Source: Clostridiaceae bacterium
GTDB lineage: Bacteria > Bacillota > Clostridia > Saccharofermentanales > DTU023
Length of the DNA stretch: 9,761 nucleotides
Assembly (NCBI GenBank): GCA_012798865.1
Contig: JAAZMK010000033.1
Span: 1 to 9,761, forward strand
Direction of reading: 5' to 3'
Position numbers and translations under genes: made by a program. Shown one piece after another: positions 7,394-9,761 of the stretch (position 1 is its first letter; the number at the start of each line of letters is the position of its first letter). Below the pieces are notes generated by a model. The model searched no databases and was not told the DNA's origin. It saw only the letters and a list, made by a program, of their open reading frames with translations.

Positions 7394-8581
7394 ATGAAAA
7401 CAGGAATGAAGATTGTGCTGGAAGAACTGGAAGCTTTGAAGGCATCGGGCGTATACAGCGAGGAACGTGTTTTGACGGTTCCACAGGGAAGCCGCATCGA
7501 TACAACCGAAAGAAAAGGCGTCATCAATATGTGCGCCAACAACTACCTCGGTCTCGCCAACAATGCGGAGCTCCTTGAGGCGGCACGTAAGAGCTATGAA
7601 CGCTGGGGTTACGGGCTTTCTTCCGTCCGTTTTATCTGCGGTACGCAACAGCTCCACAAGGACCTTGAGAGGGAACTGGCAAAATTCTTCGGCTTTGAAG
7701 ATGCCATTCTCTATTCGTCATGTTTCGACGCGAATGGCGGACTGTTCGAATCATTTTTGGGTCCCGACGATGCGATTATCAGCGATCAACTCAATCATGC
7801 CAGCATCATTGACGGCGTACGCTTAACGAAATCGCGGCGCTATATCTATAGAAACAACGATATGGATGAACTCGAGGCGAGACTTAAAGAAGCGGATGCG
7901 GCTGGATCGCGCATCAAGCTGATCGCGACCGACGGCGTTTTCTCTATGGATGGTATCATCGCAGACTTGAAATCCGTCTGTGACTTGGCTGACAAGTACG
8001 ATGCTCTTGTCATGGTCGATGATTCGCACGCGTCGGGTTTTGTCGGTAAGACAGGGAGAGGCACACCGGAGCACTGTGGTGTGATGGGGCGCGTCGATAT
8101 CATGACGAGCACGCTCGGGAAAGCCATGGGCGGCGCGTCAGGCGGGTTCACGCTATCCAAGAAGCCTCTCGTTGACTGGTTACGTCAGAAGAGCCGTCCT
8201 TATCTATTCTCAAATACGCTCGCGCCCGCCATCGCGTCAACTTCGCTTAAGGTACTCGAACTGCTGCAACGAGATACACAACTGATCGATCGTGTCAACG
8301 AGAACACGCGCTATTTCAGAGAAGGCGTTGAACGCATCGGACTCGACGTTATTCCCGGGACACATCCAATCGTCCCGGTCATGGTATACGACGCCGTCAA
8401 AGCGATTGAAATCGCAGATTATTTGTTAGAACTCGGCGTTTATGTTGTTGCCTTTAAGTTCCCCGTTGTACCGAGGAATTTGGCGCGTATACGCACTCAA
8501 ATTTCCGCCGGGCATACGAAAGAAGAACTCGACTTCGTACTTGATTGTTTTGCAAAGGCAAAAGAAAAATTTGATCTTTGA
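7394..8581 (+). CDS. kbl: Glycine C-acetyltransferase (2-amino-3-ketobutyrate CoA ligase)
   Basis: PLP-dependent enzyme of the alpha-oxoamine synthase family. It splits 2-amino-3-oxobutyrate with CoA into glycine and acetyl-CoA, the second step of threonine breakdown after threonine 3-dehydrogenase; it acts in the cytoplasm, probably as a homodimer. The 395 residues match the family (E. coli Kbl 398). Marks are NNYLGLANN at 49-57, GLSSVRFICGTQQLHKDLE at 74-92, NHASIIDG at 134-141, VDDSHASGFVGKTGRG at 208-223 (D209 for the PLP ring nitrogen, H212), and TSTLGKAMGGASGG at 238-251 with the Schiff-base lysine K243. RPYLFSN at 268-274 and RIRTQISAGHT at 365-375 are also typical. The family also contains 8-amino-7-oxononanoate synthase (BioF) and ALA synthase; the CGTQQLHKDLE and RPYLFSNTLAP wording favours Kbl. 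No tdh or biotin gene is adjacent in the window. Confidence 0.93.
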   Translation: MKTGMKIVLEELEALKASGVYSEERVLTVPQGSRIDTTERKGVINMCANNYLGLANNAELLEAARKSYERWGYGLSSVRFICGTQQLHKDLERELAKFFGFEDAILYSSCFDANGGLFESFLGPDDAIISDQLNHASIIDGVRLTKSRRYIYRNNDMDELEARLKEADAAGSRIKLIATDGVFSMDGIIADLKSVCDLADKYDALVMVDDSHASGFVGKTGRGTPEHCGVMGRVDIMTSTLGKAMGGASGGFTLSKKPLVDWLRQKSRPYLFSNTLAPAIASTSLKVLELLQRDTQLIDRVNENTRYFREGVERIGLDVIPGTHPIVPVMVYDAVKAIEIADYLLELGVYVVAFKFPVVPRNLARIRTQISAGHTKEELDFVLDCFAKAKEKFDL

Positions 8582-8607
8582 CAAAAGGGCGAAACTGCTC
8601 TTATAAT
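8578..8607 (+). promoter_or_regulatory. Promoter of tRNA-Lys, overlapping the kbl stop codon
   Basis: TTGACA (8578-8583) and TATAAT (8602-8607) match the vegetative consensus at all twelve positions with an 18-nt spacer. The kbl TGA (8579-8581) lies inside the -35 box. The tRNA begins 13 nt after the -10 box, giving a leader of about 5-6 nt. Confidence 0.92.
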
Positions 8608-8619
8608 ATCCGGGAGTTT

Positions 8620-8695
8620 GCACCATTAGCTCAGTTGGCAGAGCAACTGACTCTTAATCAGTGGGTCCGGGGTTCGAATCCCCGATGGTGTACCA
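8620..8695 (+). tRNA. tRNA-Lys (anticodon CUU, reads AAG)
   Basis: The 76-nt gene folds as a cloverleaf. The acceptor stem is GCACCAT/ATGGTGT, the D arm is GCTC/GAGC with loop AGTTGGCA, the anticodon arm is ACTGA/TCAGT around CTCTTAA (anticodon CTT), and the T arm is CGGGG/CCCCG with loop TTCGAAT. Discriminator A73 and an encoded CCA follow. The terminal acceptor pair is a G1-U72 wobble and not the G-C I would expect. It has its own consensus promoter and terminator, and any kbl read-through would also include it. Confidence 0.96.
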
Positions 8696-8701
8696 ACATG
8701 A

Positions 8702-8752
8702 GGGCTGTCTCAAAACCGCTCAAGAGTAGCGGGATCGAGACAGCTCCTTTTT
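8702..8752 (+). terminator. Rho-independent terminator of tRNA-Lys (and of kbl read-through)
   Basis: The outer stem GGGCTGTCTC (8702-8711) pairs with GAGACAGCTC (8737-8746) over 10 bp with one G-U. A second stem, CCGCT/AGCGG (8716-8720 with 8728-8732), stacks inside it. TTTTT follows at 8748-8752. No terminator-like hairpin is seen between kbl and the tRNA, so this is the likely 3' end for both. Confidence 0.88.
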
Positions 8753-8800
8753 CTCAGACAAATTGTTCCTTTCGTGTCTCGTCCCTTTTCAATTCAGCGA

Positions 8801-8818
8801 ATTGCTAGATCTTGCAAT
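8801..8818. repeat. 18-bp near-perfect palindrome, operator-like
   Basis: ATTGCTAGATCTTGCAAT pairs at 16 of 18 positions, with a single T/T mismatch in each half and AGATCT at the centre. It overlaps a second inverted repeat, CAATTC-AGC-GAATTG (8790-8804). Both lie about 27-55 bp upstream of the candidate promoter of the nucleotidyltransferase gene. No T run follows either, so they are not terminators. Confidence 0.4.
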
Positions 8819-8844
8819 CAAGCTATATATCTTATTCTCTCGAT

Positions 8845-8873
8845 TTGGCTGGGCGTGTTATGATTGATACGAT
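8845..8873 (+). promoter_or_regulatory. Candidate promoter of the nucleotidyltransferase gene
   Basis: TTGGCT (8845-8850), 17-nt spacer, TACGAT (8868-8873), each 4/6 or better to consensus, with a leader of about 24 nt to the ATG. TATGAT at 8859-8864 is a better -10 box but has no -35 partner. A promoter is needed here because of the terminator upstream. Confidence 0.4.
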
Positions 8874-8903
8874 TTAGTAGAGAGAAATTCGGAGGTTACT
8901 ACG

Positions 8904-9761
8904 ATGGCGCCTACGCTGGTGATATTGGCTGCGGGGATGGGTTCACGCTATGGCGGCTTGAAACAACTCGATCCCGTTGGACCAGACGGTGAAATTATGA
9001 TGGAGTATTCCATCTTTGATGCTGTTCGTGCCGGATTTGACGAAGTAATTTTTGTCATCCGAAAAGATTTCGAGCGGGAATTTGATGAACTGATCGGCAA
9101 GAAACTGAAAGGTTATATACGTTACCGCTACGCCTTTCAGGAGCTCGACGATCTGCCGCCAGGCTATGAAGTGCCTGAAGGCAGAGTGAAACCATGGGGG
9201 ACAGGGCATGCCTTGCTCGTCGCTGCCCCCTTGATCAGCGGACCGTTTGCCGTGATCAATGCTGATGACTATTACGGACCGAGCGCTTACGAGAAACTAT
9301 ATCTTTTTTTGACTGATGATGAGGTCGGTGTGTCGGAAGACCGGTATGGCATCTGCTTGTGGTCTTTGCACGAGACGTTATCGGATCACGGGTCCGTTTC
9401 GCGAGGTGTCAGCGAAGTTTCGCCCGAAGGCGACTTGATTGGACTGACAGAACGAAAGAAGATTTACCGTGACGGCGATCGTGCGTGTTATACACTCGAT
9501 GACGGCGTAACATTCCATCCGCTTGCGAGCGATACGCTCGTCTCGATGAATTTCTTCGGTTTTCCTCAGGCTTTTTTGAGTCGCTTAGAGGAAGAGTTTC
9601 CGCTATTCTTGGATCATACCCTGATGGATGGTGACTCGCTGAAAAGTGAATATCTCCTTCCGGAAATTGTCGGTGCCCATACAAAGACGCGCGGCGTCAA
9701 GGTTCGCGCCATACCGGTTGAGGATCGCTGGTTCGGTGTGACGAATAAAGAAGATAAGCCC
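8904..9761 (+). CDS. Sugar-phosphate nucleotidyltransferase (NTP_transferase family), cut by right edge
   Basis: Cytoplasmic enzyme expected to join a nucleoside triphosphate and a sugar (or similar) phosphate into an activated NDP-linked donor plus pyrophosphate. The frame is open for 286 codons to the edge. The nucleotide-binding signature is LAAGMGSRYGGLKQ at 8-21 (G-x-G-x-R-x-G...K), followed by DPVGPDGEIMMEYSIFDA at 23-40. WGTGHALL at 98-105 contacts the base in this fold, and INADDYYG at 118-125 carries the acidic metal-binding pair. EYLLPEIV (249-256) and RWFGVTNKEDKP (275-286) are typical near the C-terminus. Relatives are about 300 residues, so perhaps 15-20 are missing. GGAGG (8891-8895) lies 8 nt before the ATG. 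The sugar and nucleotide cannot be read from sequence alone; relatives often sit beside an APH-type phosphotransferase gene, which would lie past the edge here. Confidence 0.88.
   Translation, partial: MAPTLVILAAGMGSRYGGLKQLDPVGPDGEIMMEYSIFDAVRAGFDEVIFVIRKDFEREFDELIGKKLKGYIRYRYAFQELDDLPPGYEVPEGRVKPWGTGHALLVAAPLISGPFAVINADDYYGPSAYEKLYLFLTDDEVGVSEDRYGICLWSLHETLSDHGSVSRGVSEVSPEGDLIGLTERKKIYRDGDRACYTLDDGVTFHPLASDTLVSMNFFGFPQAFLSRLEEEFPLFLDHTLMDGDSLKSEYLLPEIVGAHTKTRGVKVRAIPVEDRWFGVTNKEDKP

Noticed and set aside
8578..8808. A 76-codon plus-strand ORF over the tRNA-Lys gene (begins MTKGRNCSYN, includes LAQLAEQLTLNQWVRG)
   Set aside because: This peptide is the well-known false translation of tRNA sequence; it runs through the tRNA and into its terminator.

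Overview
This is a mid-GC bacterial window with Bacillota-like habits: strong GGAGG-type ribosome sites, sigma-A-type promoters, tRNA genes with encoded CCA, and a lipoprotein-type binding protein. A member of the Negativicutes or Clostridia is my best guess, but this is inference and no sequence here fixes the taxon.

Left part (1-4464, minus strand): a branched-chain amino acid ABC importer operon, transcribed right to left as livJ-livH-livM-livG-livF. It encodes a lipoprotein substrate-binding protein, two permeases and two ATPases. livF is cut by the left edge. livH/livM are 2 nt apart, livM/livG overlap by 4 nt and livG/livF by 7 nt, so the four genes are probably translationally coupled. 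An 83-nt gap with a strong hairpin separates livJ from livH and may let the binding protein be made in excess over the membrane complex.

Middle (4465-4890): no protein gene. It holds a possible livJ promoter, small dyad symmetries, a rho-independent terminator, tRNA-Thr(CGU) and its near-consensus promoter, all for minus-strand transcripts. The leader of the next plus-strand gene follows.

Plus-strand block (4891-8581): an 806-residue coiled-coil protein with a central membrane hairpin, then kbl (glycine C-acetyltransferase). The large protein has the layout of the YhaN/SbcC/RecF-like ABC ATPases, but the positions expected to be Walker A, the signature motif and Walker B all look eroded. It is the most unusual item in the window: apparently a full-length, membrane-anchored pseudo-ATPase.

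Right part (8578-9761): a consensus promoter overlapping the kbl stop codon drives tRNA-Lys(CUU), followed by a branched terminator. After a palindrome-containing gap comes a sugar-phosphate nucleotidyltransferase, cut by the right edge shortly before its expected C-terminus.

Liv import and Kbl both touch amino-acid metabolism (uptake of Leu/Ile/Val; threonine/glycine interconversion), but they lie on opposite strands behind separate promoters, so nothing shows them to be one functional unit. No mobile element, CRISPR array, riboswitch or known defence cassette is visible.
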